A DNA stretch of 64,000 nt, taken from contig NC_052507.1 in assembly GCF_014356525.2 (NCBI RefSeq), forward strand, positions 39,358,368 to 39,422,367, written 5' to 3'. The stretch's first letter is position 1. The number at the start of each line of letters is the position of its first letter. This stretch comes from Nilaparvata lugens (taxonomy: Eukaryota; Arthropoda; Insecta; Hemiptera; Delphacidae). Both the position numbers and the translations under genes were made by a program. The notes under the pieces are model-generated. The model was not told the origin of the DNA, searched no databases, and saw only the letters and a list, made by a program, of their open reading frames with translations. Shown here piece after piece: positions 35,237 through 45,897 of this stretch.

Positions 35237-36240
35237 TTTTATTTACGGTACTGACACTGTTATTTTCTTGGTTATCTGGCTGCTTTGATGCACTTATCAC
35301 GCTCAACTTTTTCACTTGTTCACTGTTCTTGAGTTCAATAACTGGTGTTCCGTCTTCTTTCCTAGCTAGAATCTTCCCTTCCTTGATTCATAGGTATTTG
35401 ATGTCGCCTCTTTTGAAGATCTCTCTCGCCATGGTGAAAATCCTTCTTCGCGTAGGTGCTAGACTTTCATTCACATAGACTGGATTGTCCGTTGTTTCTC
35501 CCATCTGCTTTGTAGAAAACTGCCTCGTAACTTTCCTTTTATTCAATATTACTTGTTTGTCTGTTCTACGAACGAACTTGACAACGATTGGTGGAGGTAG
35601 GTTTTCATTTTGTTGTTTAAGTCTGTGACAAATGTCGATTGCATCTGCTTTTATTTTGTGTCCTAATGCTTCGCTCATTCTACAAATGATTTCTGTTACA
35701 TCTTCATCCTGTTTTTTGGGTATACCATTTATTTCCAGCATGTTCGATCTTGAGTATTGTTCCATATCCTCGACGCGTTCCTTCAGTTCTGCATTTTCTT
35801 TCCTGAGGCTAGCTACTTCTGTTGAAAGCTTATCGATGTTGATGAGGCATGTGCTAATTTGCTTGTTTTGTTCATCAAACTTCTTATTTATGTCGTTAAT
35901 CGCCTGATGACATGATTCAATTGATTTCCCAAGCTCCAACTCCATTTTCTTAATATTCTCCTTCATCGACGTCTGATTTCCTTCAATTACCTCAAGAAAT
36001 CCTGCGAGTTCTTGGAGAGTCACGTCCTTGTTTCCTGTTGTCGATTCACTCACCATACTTTTGCGACGTGTAGAGGAACAGCTGCTACATCTCCAAATTT
36101 GTTTGTTTCTCTTTATGTAGTCCGCATCGTCCTTGGTCATTTTCACACATCCTATAATTATGAAAATTCGCTTCACAGTCGACACATGAAATCAGCTCAC
36201 CTGAATTCCGAACGGATTTAGAGCAAATAAAACAAGACAT
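35217..36240 (-). pseudogene. LINE ORF1: PHD finger, coiled coil, RRM-like
   Basis: ORF1 proteins bind LINE RNA. From the ATG at 36,238-36,240 it has a PHD-type zinc finger: CFICSKS, CVDCEANFH, then after a frame change near 36,130-36,180 IWRCSSC. A long coiled coil follows, and ENAELKERVEDMEQYSRSNM and EINGIPKKQDED, which resembles the join of coiled coil to RRM-like domain in LINE ORF1 proteins. At 35,386-35,388 the frame hits TGA in the sequence YL-stop-IKEGKILARKEDG, where Trp (TGG) would fit. Beyond it the frame stays open to TAA at 35,217, inside the start of ORF2. Confidence 0.8.
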
Positions 36241-36429
36241 TTTTAAATCTTCAAATAAAATATTCACTACAGCACGGTTCACTAGCACGAAATATTTTGT
36301 TACGGAACGTTTAAACTTTGCACAGCTGACTCAGCAACCACTCCGATACGACCGCTCTCGTCGAGCTCTCAATCATTACTCAGTAGCTCTCACTCATTAC
36401 TCATTACTCAGAGCTCTCATAATTTCACG

Positions 36430-37180
36430 GTGAGTGTGATTCGGGATCCCACTAAAATTGAAAATACTACTCTTTTATGACTTCAAAAATCAAACTTCAA
36501 TACGGAATTTCAAGGCAAAACGAATGGCGAAAACCGTACATCCTTATCTCGAACCGTTTGGAAGATACTCATTCACATTATAAATCAATATCATCAAATC
36601 AGAAATGGAATAGATAAGTGGTATTGATTGATAATGTATCTTCGTATCTTCGAAATGGTTTGAGATATCAATGTGCAGTTTTCGCTATTCATTTTGTCTT
36701 GAAATTCTGTATTGGAATCATGTATCGCATGACCACCTTTCTATTTGAAAAAAAATTATATTGCATTCAAAATGGCGGACCAGATTTTTGAAGTCATAAT
36801 AAAGTAGTATTTTTAATTTGAGTAGGATTCCCAATAACACTCACCTTGAAATCACATTTTTCTATGAGATACTAAGCCGTTCTCATACTTTTTCTTCCCT
36901 TTCTTCTTTGAATAGTATTAATTAATAATGTGAATATCTTCGAAACGGTTTGAGATATTGATATGCGGTTTACGCCATTCATTTTTTCTTACAATTCCAT
37001 ATCGAAATCATGTATCGCATGACCACCTTCTTATTTAAAAAAACAAAGTTGCCTTCAATATGGCGGATCCAAGATGGCGGACCAGATTTTTGAAGTCATA
37101 GTATAGTAGTATTTTCAAATAGAGTAGGATCCCAAATCACACCCACCATAATATTACCTTTGTTTATGAGATACTAGCTT
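36430..37180. repeat. Foldback and internally repeated dispersed element
   Basis: 36,430-36,600 is an inverted, diverged copy of 36,630-36,850 (both carry a GGATCCC-type block, a TAGTATTTT block and GACTTCAAAAATC or its complement). The segment ATGGCGGACCAGATTTTTGA with downstream sequence occurs at about 36,772 and again at about 37,073, a direct repeat about 300 bp apart. Part of a dispersed family that shares ends with 31,511 and 39,090. Confidence 0.7.
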
Positions 37181-37202
37181 ACCCGGCGAACTTCATACCG
37201 CC

Positions 37203-37325
37203 AAAAAGTCAATGTATCTCATGTCACACATGACTTTATTTACAAAAAGTCAATGTATCTCATGTCACACATGACTTTATTTACAAAAAGTCAATGTATC
37301 TCATGTCACACATGACTTTATTTGG
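37203..37325. repeat. 41 bp tandem repeat, three copies
   Basis: The unit AAAAAGTCAATGTATC plus TCATGTCACACATGACTTT plus ATTTAC is repeated three times with no visible differences. The unit contains the short palindrome CATGTCACACATG. Confidence 0.9.
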
Positions 37326-37870
37326 TGAATTATGAAATTTATATGACAATGAATATTTTCATTCACATCTCAATATGGACTTCCTATGTGCTTAGTCATG
37401 CAGCATTTATTATTCCGAGAACATATTCTTCCCAATCATTTGGTAGTGATATCTATCAGTAATGTTTTGAATTTTAAAAAATATATAGATAGGTTGAATC
37501 AGTGTTCCAAAGATGAATTTAATGTTTTCATAGTTGTTGATTGTCAATAGATGGAAATATGTGATGTTCAATGAATTACACAGAATTCCATCTTCCATTT
37601 TAGGATGAATATAAAAATTCATACAAACAAACAAACAAACAGACATAGATCGATTACAATGATCCTTGTTAGACATGGATAGATTACAATCCATGAGACA
37701 ATACTAAAGATTTTTGGATATATTAACTATTAATAATAATTAATAGATAAACTTTATTGCAAAATTTCACATAAAATAATTATTTGATGAAATTCAAGTT
37801 CAATTGTAATGAAAACAACTTCCCTCAAAAAATAATTTATAATAATACGTTTTGAGGGAAAAAATCGAGA
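37326..37870. other. No gene recognised
   Basis: AT-rich. ACAAACAAACAAAC at about 37,622 is a short simple repeat. A minus-strand frame here has no recognisable domain. Confidence 0.5.
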
Positions 37871-37879
37871 ACAAAAAAA

Positions 37880-37975
37880 AAGTTGAAGTCTTGGAATTTG
37901 AACCTGGTATCTTTTGCTTCAAACCTTCAAAGCCGGGTGCTTTACCAATAGGCCACGACTGCGGTTGGAATCAAA
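37880..37975 (-). repeat. tRNA-derived SINE head or tRNA pseudogene
   Basis: On the minus strand GTGGCCTATTGG (37,945-37,956) fits a pol III A box, and GGTTCAAATTCC (37,893-37,904) fits a B box, about 40 bp apart. No convincing cloverleaf forms across the whole, so it is not a working tRNA. The plus-strand frame read across it is an artefact. Confidence 0.55.
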
Positions 37976-39635
37976 AGTCTTGTAACACCATTATAACTTC
38001 CATCGCATTATCCTTATTCTTATTTTGCTACCTAAATGGAAATAGTGGAATATTTCATTTAAAAAAGATTCAATTCTCCTGTCTTATAATTCATAACGAT
38101 ATTCATTAATTTTTGCATCTACTTGTGAAGTTATACAAATAAATTGAAGAAAATGCCTGCAATATTCAAATATGCTGTTATATTTTAGGATGGACCACGA
38201 TGGAATTCGCCCAAAAACTGGATAGAAAATGATTATTCAAAGCACTTTGTTAAAAATAATTTGGCAAATATCATTTTAAATGTTTGCTCAAAAAGCTGAA
38301 TAATATAGCTCTTCAATTGGGTTCAACAAACGTTTGCTTCTGATACATGGATTTCAGTAGGCTACATACTACGGTACCTACTGTACCTAACGTTCATCAT
38401 ACTTGGAATACATCTCTTATGTTTAGAAAAAGTTGTCAATATTTCACCGATTTAGGAATAAGTCAGCGGAACAATATTGTATGTTGGCTTTATTATTGTA
38501 TTGATTCCATTTAAAATCAAAACTCTTCCATAATTTTATAACATAATTTAACTCACCGCTCGTACCGGCGGCGGTAGTGTTGTATGGTAGATGATTTTCA
38601 GTGTTCAATATCGTATTTAGATATGACAAAAACAGCTTTTCAAAAATTTCAAAGATTGAGAATCAATAAAATGCTGTTAATCAAAACTTGACAACTCACA
38701 ATAATATAATATTATCACAATCGCTACAAGCTGCCAGCATTTGTATCAAACTCCGGTATCAAAACATGAGCTTCCTGTATCGAAACACATATTGCAACAC
38801 ATTGTTACCAGCATATCAATTTCTCTATGAGCTTCCTTTTTACAAACAAATCTACAACAATGTAGGTATGCTGTATGATGTTCCATGAATCAAATTTAAA
38901 CATTAATTGTGGAAAATCTAGAAGGAAAATTGAAATTTGGGCTTCGAGGTGAACAAAATTGATATTTTCAGAATCTATGTGCAAAATTTGGAGATCTGAA
39001 TCATTTCCGTTTTTTCGGTATGCAATCCACAAAGTTGACATGTTTTGATGCGAACAAACACAACCCTTCTCTCTCTTATTATATAGATTAAGCCGTTCTC
39101 GGACTTTTCACCCATTCTGTATATACATGAGAGTCCAGTTACTACGCTTAGGCAACTGGCAAAATAACTAATTTGTTGATAGGATGCAACTTTACTATCT
39201 TGCCTATTGGCCAAGTTGAAGGCAAAGCATTGAAGTGTTCTATTACGACTAACTGACCCACCTGTAGAGGAGCCGAAGATGACGCTTGCCACTTAGTATG
39301 TTGAATCAATGTTTTGTAGATACTCCAAAGACCACTTTTCCAAAAATTTTGAGTTAGCTGGCGAAGTCTTGCTCATCACTGTTGAGTAGAAGATTTTTCA
39401 TGTATTGTAGCCCAGTCCAAAAAAGCAATTTCGATCCAAAAATTAAATAAAAGCTGAATTTTCTCACAATTGATAGAACTCTCCGAGAGGGTCATTCCCC
39501 CAAAAGTCCCAAGAAATCCCTCTGGAGCTTTCCCCCCCAGCCCCCTGAAGCATGAAAAATGCAGGTAATCACGGACAATCAAATATCTCTGTAACCATTG
39601 ATGGGAAAGAGTTATATGACATTCGATTCATTATA
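37976..39635. other. No gene recognised
   Basis: AT-rich. A dispersed-repeat end (GTTCTCGGACTTTTCACCC) lies at about 39,097-39,115. No coding evidence. Confidence 0.5.
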
Positions 39636-40184
39636 CAGAGTGATCCTTAATTATGGTAAAATGATTTAATACGTGATAGTAGAGGTAAAAATAAGAAAAA
39701 AAATCTCATAAACATATATCCATAAACGCTTCATTAGCGACCTATACTGGGTGAAGGATTTCGCCCGGAATTCAGCTCCTCTGGAGAAATACACTGATGC
39801 TGAATTGTTTAGGGACTAGTTTTTGAAAAACTTATGGTAAATTCATATGGAAAAATATCTGTAAGATTGAATAAAACTGGTCTGGAAGCTTTAGTGTGAG
39901 TAGTTTTTGAGAAAAAAGTTGGAATATGCAAAAAATCTAAGTAGAAAAACACAGACTTCTACGTTTGATGCCCAATAACTTTCTTTAATGACCAGTAAAC
40001 AAATAATTTTTAGCAATAAAAATTGAAGAAAATTTAATTCTGAAAAGAATTATGTAAGCTGTGTAAACTAAATTTGAATAGAAGTTGAATAAAATGTATT
40101 CTTATGTAGTACATTACACCACAAAAATTTGCTGTTTTATGAGGAGAGAACTAATAACTCATAGGTTGTAGCTGATTGCAAATA
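39636..40184 (+). repeat. Left terminal inverted repeat
   Basis: 549 bp matching the reverse complement of 44,184-44,737, with scattered substitutions and indels. TIRs this long are far above the 25-30 bp usual for mariner. Confidence 0.9.
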
Positions 40185-40265
40185 AAATATTCGGTTTTTC
40201 ATGTGAAGTTTTTTTTTTTATATGAAAGTAACATATCCAAATGACATTAAACTCATACCAAAAGA

Positions 40266-40598
40266 CTAAAGACGATGTTCAAAGTTACCTCCGTTGTTCT
40301 TAATGTTCAGACGTTTTCTCATCGATTGTCGGACCCGTTAAAATATTTTAGGAGTCTGCTTTATCATTTCCATTCCATTCAAAATCCTTAATCGGAGTTC
40401 TTCAATGGTATCAATCGGAGTACTGTATACCATGGTTTTCAAGTGTCCTCAAAGATGAAAATCCAAAGGATTTAAGGGTGGTGACCTAGCTGGCCATGGT
40501 ACTAGCCCACCTCGGCCTACCCATTGATTTGGAAAGCTGTGATTCAGGTGTTCACGAACAGCATCACTGGGTGTGCTGGAGCTCCATCATGCTGATGT
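40266..40598 (-). pseudogene. Transposase C-terminal part
   Basis: Cuts and joins transposon ends in the nucleus. It picks up with QHDGAPAH (second Asp of the DDE/D triad), then NQWVGRGG-like, LVPWPARSPPLNPLDF and VYSTPIDTIEELRLRIL, and ends GGNFEHRL-stop (stop at 40,266-40,268). The third catalytic residue, normally Asp or Glu in SPDLNPLD, is Pro here (SPPLNPLDF). There is a stop after FHL where Trp is expected, and a frame change near 40,550. It is inactive. It joins in sense with the N-terminal part across the nested insertion. Confidence 0.8.
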
Positions 40599-41189
40599 TA
40601 AAATCAACTCAATATGATGAGTGGTCAAGTTTTTATTTGTAAAAAATAACTGTTGAATTCCCATAAGAAAATCGTCAATTTGGTGAAAACGATAATGATG
40701 ATTACTAAGTTGTTTTTTAATGGATAATGAAATTGAAAATTGCTCAATGAAGTTCAACATCTTCTTTGTGATTACAATGTTTGAAACACGAAGATTTTAT
40801 TTTTGGGAATTGTTAAAAAATAAATTTATAAATGCCTGCAAAAACTGCATTTAACCGGCCTGCATGGTAGTTCCGTCGTTCTCCGAGGGTTGGGTAGCAC
40901 TAGAGAGAAGAGAGAGGGTAAGAGAGGAGGGATATCACCTTCCTTTTCTACTCAGAAGGGCTTGTAGCAGGATAACAAGTTTGTATTTCTATACCTTTCA
41001 CCCAAAATAGACTGATTCGTAGAAACGACCTACTGAGAGAGAGAGTATGAGTGAGTGAGAGCGGGAGTGAGTTTGTGTGTGTGAGCGAGGGAGTAGAAAA
41101 ACACTATTGTTCATTCACAAAACTTTGTAAGCTAGTCGAGGAATTTTGTCTTTCAAGTGACTTCGACTGTCTTCTGTCGCCTTGTCGAC

Positions 41190-41748
41190 TAGGAATAGGA
41201 AATCATACGAGCAACAAGAAAGGAAGTGGCTACTCATCTAGGGGTCACTATTGAAAAATGTGGTCTCTTCATTGACAATGAGCATTGTTTTCTTGGAGCG
41301 AGTCCTGACGGTCTTATAAATAGTGATGCTACAGTGGAAATAAAGTGTCCATCATCTGCGAGAGAACTGACACCAGACGATGCTATTAGAAATAAGAAAG
41401 TAACGTTTTGGAGGGTTGAAAAGAATGGGGAAATAGGGGTCATAAATTAAAACCATGATTTTTATTACCAATTCCAAGGGCAGCTGAGAGTGACAGGTCG
41501 GCAATTATGCTATTTTGTGCTGTGGACACCAAAAGGCATAAAAGTTGCAAATATTGCTAGAGATGCAATTTTTTGGGAACAAAATGTTACCCAAATTGGA
41601 AAAATTCTATATGAACTGCCTTCTGCCAGAAATTGTAGATCCAAGGAATAGTAGATCTATGCCCATAAGGAACCCGCCCTACATTGAAGAGGAAATTGAA
41701 AAAGCAAATCAGAATAAACTTGAAAAAATTAAAAACAAAACTGAGTGA
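41190..41748 (+). pseudogene. YqaJ-type (lambda exonuclease-like) nuclease, fragment
   Basis: PD-(D/E)XK nucleases of the YqaJ group recess DNA ends for recombination. The start reads KEVATHLGVTIEKCG. The active-site block LGASPDGLINSDATVEIKCP contains the Asp and the E-x-K pair. After a stop at 41,450 the reading continues with QFQGQLRVTGRQLCYFVLWT, then shifts to PKLEKFYMNCLLPEIVDP and MPIRNPPYIEEEIEKANQ, ending at TGA 41,746-41,748. YqaJ genes occur in viruses and in some eukaryotic DNA transposons, from where many insect copies derive. The N-terminal part of the protein is not seen. One internal stop and one frame change break it, while the catalytic residues remain. Confidence 0.75.
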
Positions 41749-43130
41749 ATCAGTCCGTATGGGGTTTTTGTGAATATATGATAGTCTTTGAATATAAATA
41801 GTCAATAAATAATATATAATAGTCAATAAATATATATCATTCAATAAATATATATTATTTAATAATTATATAATAGCCAATAAATAAAAAAGTCATGCAT
41901 GTTATCCATTTATTGTTAAATTAAAAGAAAACACTTTCTGCATTTTCTTTGTAAATTCTATTGAAAATAGAACTTGAAATTGTAATGAATTTTGATAATA
42001 TGAATGAACATTATTTCTCATGATAATCTTTATTATAGGTTGATGTTATAATGATTATGTGAAATCAATATTTGTAAAGTTTTTAATATAGAACAGAAAT
42101 TATCTATTTTCCTTCTGAAATTCTCTTTTCATTAGATGTATTACCTTTCACTGATAATAGAAACCTTAGATAATGTATAATTTGGAAATGAATTGTTTTA
42201 TTGATTTCAATAAGCATTCAATTCACTTCAATAAGAAATCAATGTTATCACATAAGTGGTATAATACAATAGTTCACTAGTATTATAATTCTTTGTTATT
42301 ATATCAGGCTATAAATACCTTCTTCCATTGCATATATTTCCACCAATAGATTCATTGATGGAAATACCATGTAATAATACATGGAAATACCATGTAGTAC
42401 ATGGAAATGTAACTCATGGGAAAATGTATTAAATCTTTCTACATACGAGTTTTCGTAAGTTCGAATATATTCGATAATATTCCATGATAAGGTATAGTTA
42501 TAAACTATTCAGAACCTTACCAATTTTCAACCTTTGTTTTTCTTATTGGTCTCAATGTTTCCAAATCAATGTAGGAATTTGCCACACTTCGTAGAATAAA
42601 TATAATTTCAAACTTTGTTCATTATTCAATCAATCAAATAGTTATTTATTTATCATTGCATTTATACAATATGAAAAGTGTGAGAATAAATATAAAATAA
42701 TTTGCAATAATCTGTTCAGAAAGTCTTATATTCAATGAATACATTAATTGTATTGTATTCAAATATAAGGTATAAATTTGAATTGAAATGATTAGAATTA
42801 TCAGTGTATTGAGGTTTCAGCTGAATATGTTTATACTTTCACACTATTTAATACTGCTTATAGTCGAAATATGATTTCTAGTGAAAATCATTTACAAGCT
42901 TCAAGAATGAAGACTAAATTTTGGCCTCTGTGAGAATTCAAGGAGCTCCAGGCTACTAAAGATTTTTTCACAAACACACTGAAGATTAGACAGACAGTCA
43001 TTCATCAGACAATAGACAGGCATTTCAACAATCAATTGGTTAGGTCAACTGCAGACTTGTGTGGAGGGAGGGTTGATGGCTTTGTATTTTCACTCCCAAA
43101 CGCTCTCTCTCATAGCGCTCTCACTTCTCA
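41749..43130. other. AT-rich non-coding part of the nested insertion
   Basis: TA-rich tandem fragments at 41,800-41,890 (AATAAATATATAT and similar units) and AT-rich unassigned DNA. I see no transposase. Confidence 0.5.
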
Positions 43131-43206
43131 CTCAGAAAACTGTACTGTTTTCAGCCCTACACTGGTTCGTGCCATAGACTAAAAATTTTACTCCCTTCCG
43201 GGCCTT

Positions 43207-43893
43207 AAACCAAATGTTCTGGCGCAACTGAAGAGGTACATCTTCAAGTGAGATAAATAGCTCCTCTCTCAAAAAGTTTAAGTAGATTATGCCATTAAGC
43301 CTGGGAGAAAGCTCGAACAGAAGTAGATTATCTCCTATGATTCCTGCCCAAATTTTTACTGAAAACTGATGTTGTGGACGATTAGGATTAATGACATGAG
43401 GATTCTCATCTGCCCAAATATGTTGGTTGTGGACGTTAACGATAGCTGTTCTTGTATGGTGTGCCTCGTCGGTAAATAAAACAGTTGTTAGAAAGTTTGG
43501 GTTTACAAGTTTTTCTAAAAACCATCGGCAAATACCAGCACGGGGAAAACAGTCTCGTGGCAATAGAGTATGAACTTTTTGGAGGTGGTATGGATGAAAT
43601 TGTTGCTCTTTTAGTATCCTCCAACTAATAGATTGATTGACATTAAACTGCACTGACAATTCTCTAGTGCTCTTCTCTGGATGTTCATAAATTTCATTAA
43701 GAACTTGTTCTTCTAACTCAACAGTCCTAGTAGATCGGGGTCTGACTGCATAAATGTGCTCTTTGGACATCAAAGAGCCTGATTCAGACAGACGTTGATG
43801 AATAGTGGCCAAAAATCTTGAACTTGAACATACTCGGTTAGGAAAGTTGTCTTGATTCTGTACTATAGTATTACAGTGTCCCATCCTATACAT
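43207..43893 (-). pseudogene. Transposase N-terminal part with first catalytic Asp
   Basis: From 43,893: MYRMGHCNTIVQNQ, then a helix-turn-helix region (RPRSTRTVELEEQVLNEIY; STRELSVQFNVNQSISWRIL) that would bind the TIRs. The catalytic core follows: LTTVLFTDEAHHTRT with the first Asp, HIWADENPHV, VKIWAGIIGDNLLLFELSP, ending at LRQNIWF where the nested insertion cuts it. The frame is open for its full length up to the insertion. A short N-terminal frame break may hide the true start. Confidence 0.85.
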
Positions 43894-44183
43894 TTAATGC
43901 ATGTCAGCTAATACGGAGTATTAATAATATCTAAAATTACCTGTCATTTTTTAAAAAGTTAACACTTAACACAAAAGCAAAGTGAAATGGTTACAAATAA
44001 CTGGTTAATAGAGTAAGCAAAATACACAGAGCGGCTACAGTAGGCCTAACTTACAGTTTGTTGTTTTGTTCAACAGTGAGCTAAAATATTTCTGAGAATA
44101 ATTTTCAGCTAATAATTTCTTTTGAATATTTTCTTATTTGAAGCAAATTGGAGCAGCTGTTCATGTTCAATAAATCCATGTTC

Positions 44184-44737
44184 TATTTGCAATCAGCTTC
44201 AACCTATGAGTTATTAGTTCTCTCCTCATAAATCAGCAAATTTTCGTGGTGTAATGTAATACATAAGAATACATTTTATTTAACTTTTAATTCAAATTTA
44301 GTTTACACAGCTTACATAATTCTTTTCAGAATTAAATTTTCTTCAATTTTTATTGCGAAAAATTATTTGTTTACTGGTCATTGAAGAAAGTTATTGGGCA
44401 TCAAACGTAGAAGTCTGTGTTTTTCTACTTAGATTTTTTGCATATTCCAACTTTTTTCTCAAAAACTACTCACACTAAGCTTCCAGACTAGTTTTATTGA
44501 ATTTTTCAGGTTTTTTTCCATATGAATCTACCATAAGTTTTCCAAAAACTAGTCCCCAAACAATTCAGCATCAGTGTATTTCTCCAGAGGAACTGAATTC
44601 CGGGCGAAATCTTTCACTCTGTATAGCTCGCTAATGAAGCGTTTATGGATATATGTTTATGAGAACTTTTTTCTCTTATTTTTACCTTCACTATCACATA
44701 TCAAATTATTTCACCATCATAATTAAGAATCACTCTG
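44184..44737 (-). repeat. Right terminal inverted repeat
   Basis: 554 bp, the partner of 39,636-40,184, ending CACTCTG next to TA. Confidence 0.9.
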
Positions 44738-44739
44738 TA

Positions 44740-45394
44740 TAATGGACTACAATATTAGTACTATTCATTTTTTCAATAAAGCGAACAGTTTTCTTGATAA
44801 AATAATATATATGTAAAAATTTAGGGGGGGTAGAGATTTTTTTTTTTGTTTCCTCCGATCAACTTCGAAGCAAGTGATTTAAAAGAAAAATGAGAGTTTC
44901 CTTGATAAAATAATATTTATGATAAAATTTAGGGGTTTTTCGATTTGATTTTTTTGTTTTCTCCGATTAACTTTGAATAGCAGATGATTTTTAAAAAATG
45001 AGCCAAATAATTAATGTCGGCAATTTCATTGCAAATCCATTGATGTGTATTGTTATGTATTTTCGATTCGATTTGACGCTGTGGAAGGGGAAGCAGCCGA
45101 TGTGGCACGGCACGGCTTACCTACTTCCTTCATCATAGTGAATAGTAATAATAAATTAAACCTAGTAGGCCTACTGCTTTCTAAGTTGCATCTTTCACTA
45201 TGACGCTCGAAACTGTCAATTTCGTCTATTGTAATGACATGCGCTGAAGCTAAATTTTCACTTCTCAATTCTCTAAATTCTAAATATAATATAGTTTTCG
45301 AGATTCAACCAAGTTGATTACAGCAATTCAGCTGTCATTGCTGGTTCAGGAAATCAATATTTTCAATGTGAATTAATTATTATATAATGCCACT
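44740..45394. other. No gene recognised
   Basis: A roughly 120 bp direct repeat is suggested by AGTTTTCTTGATAAAATAAT at 44,788 and GAGTTTCCTTGATAAAATAA at 44,893, each followed by AAATTTAGGGG. No coding evidence. Confidence 0.5.
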
Positions 45395-45403
45395 ATTACA
45401 ATA

Positions 45404-45653
45404 AGTGGAGTGGCCATAGTCGAGTGGGTTAAGATGCTGGCTTTGTAATCCAAAGGCCCGGGTTCGAATCCCAGCCCGGGCAAGATATTTTTCTCGGGCC
45501 ACTCCCGTGTTTCGGATGGACACGTTAAGCCGTCGGTCCCGGCTGCCTGAAAAGCAGTCGTTAGGTCATGTCAGATGCCCTGAAATTGATCAGTTGTGAC
45601 CTGAAAACTCTGACACCAGACCTGAGCCAGCCAGGTCACACGATATTATTATT
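45404..45653 (+). mobile_element. Complete tRNA-headed SINE
   Basis: About 250 bp flanked by a 10 bp target duplication, TATTACAATA (45,394-45,403 and 45,653-45,662). The head has an A box in TGGCCATAGTCGAGTGGG (45,411 on) and a perfect B box, GGTTCGAATCC (45,461-45,471). A body with CACGTTAAGCCGTCGGTCCC and GGCTGCCTGAAAAGCAGTCG follows, then an (ATT)n tail. The class-II tRNA-like head, unique body and short-repeat tail define a SINE. The (ATT)n tail suggests mobilisation by an RTE-like LINE. Confidence 0.9.
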
Positions 45654-45817
45654 ATTACAATATAGACATCATTATTGATGTCCATGTTTTGATTGAGATG
45701 TGATATTATTAACTCATCATTTTGTCGTTATATATGTGCTTAATCATGCATTCTATGACAGACAAAGATATTGTACCGATAAGATATTCATACTATTCCA
45801 TGATATGATAGATATTT

Positions 45818-45821
<4 letters not shown>

Positions 45822-45880
<59 letters not shown>

Positions 45881-45897
45881 TATATATATATAGATAA
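45822..45897. repeat. (TA)n microsatellite
   Basis: Nearly pure TA dinucleotides, about 70 bp. Confidence 0.95.

Larger units (their letters stand above)
32240..36420 (-). mobile_element. Nearly full-length two-ORF LINE, minus strand
   Basis: 5' untranslated DNA (about 36,420-36,241), ORF1 with a PHD finger and coiled coil, then ORF2 with endonuclease and RT. ORF1 and ORF2 overlap by 20 bases in different frames. A PHD-finger ORF1 together with AP-endonuclease/RT ORF2 is the CR1/Daphne-like arrangement; exact clade not claimed. It has one nonsense change and about four frame breaks, most near homopolymers. Both ends are approximate, and no target duplication was found. Confidence 0.85.
40602..43204. 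mobile_element. TTAA-flanked insertion carrying a YqaJ nuclease gene
   Basis: The transposase reading stops at IWF (43,209) and resumes at QHDGAP (about 40,594). The junctions carry TTAA at 40,598-40,601 and 43,205-43,208, consistent with insertion into a TTAA target, as by piggyBac or Kolobok elements. I do not see matching terminal inverted repeats. The interior has the YqaJ-type gene (41,190-41,748), a GAGA-rich stretch at 40,905-41,090 and about 1.3 kb of AT-rich non-coding DNA. Confidence 0.65.
39636..44737 (-). mobile_element. Tc1/mariner-like transposon with ~550 bp TIRs
   Basis: The ends read CAGAGTGATCCTTAATTATG at left and its near complement at right, each flanked by TA (39,634-39,635 and 44,738-44,739). 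The terminal inverted repeats continue inward to 40,184 and 44,184. A transposase runs on the minus strand in two pieces separated by a nested 2.6 kb insertion. TA target, CAG-type ends and a DDE transposase place it in the IS630-Tc1-mariner group. Confidence 0.9.

Noticed and set aside
37203..37325. CRISPR-like array
   Set aside because: The repeats are head-to-tail identical 41-mers with no unique spacers, and the context is eukaryotic.
45405..45480. Functional tRNA gene
   Set aside because: A and B boxes are good, but the anticodon arm does not form a proper 5 bp stem with a 7-base loop, and a SINE body, tail and target duplication follow.
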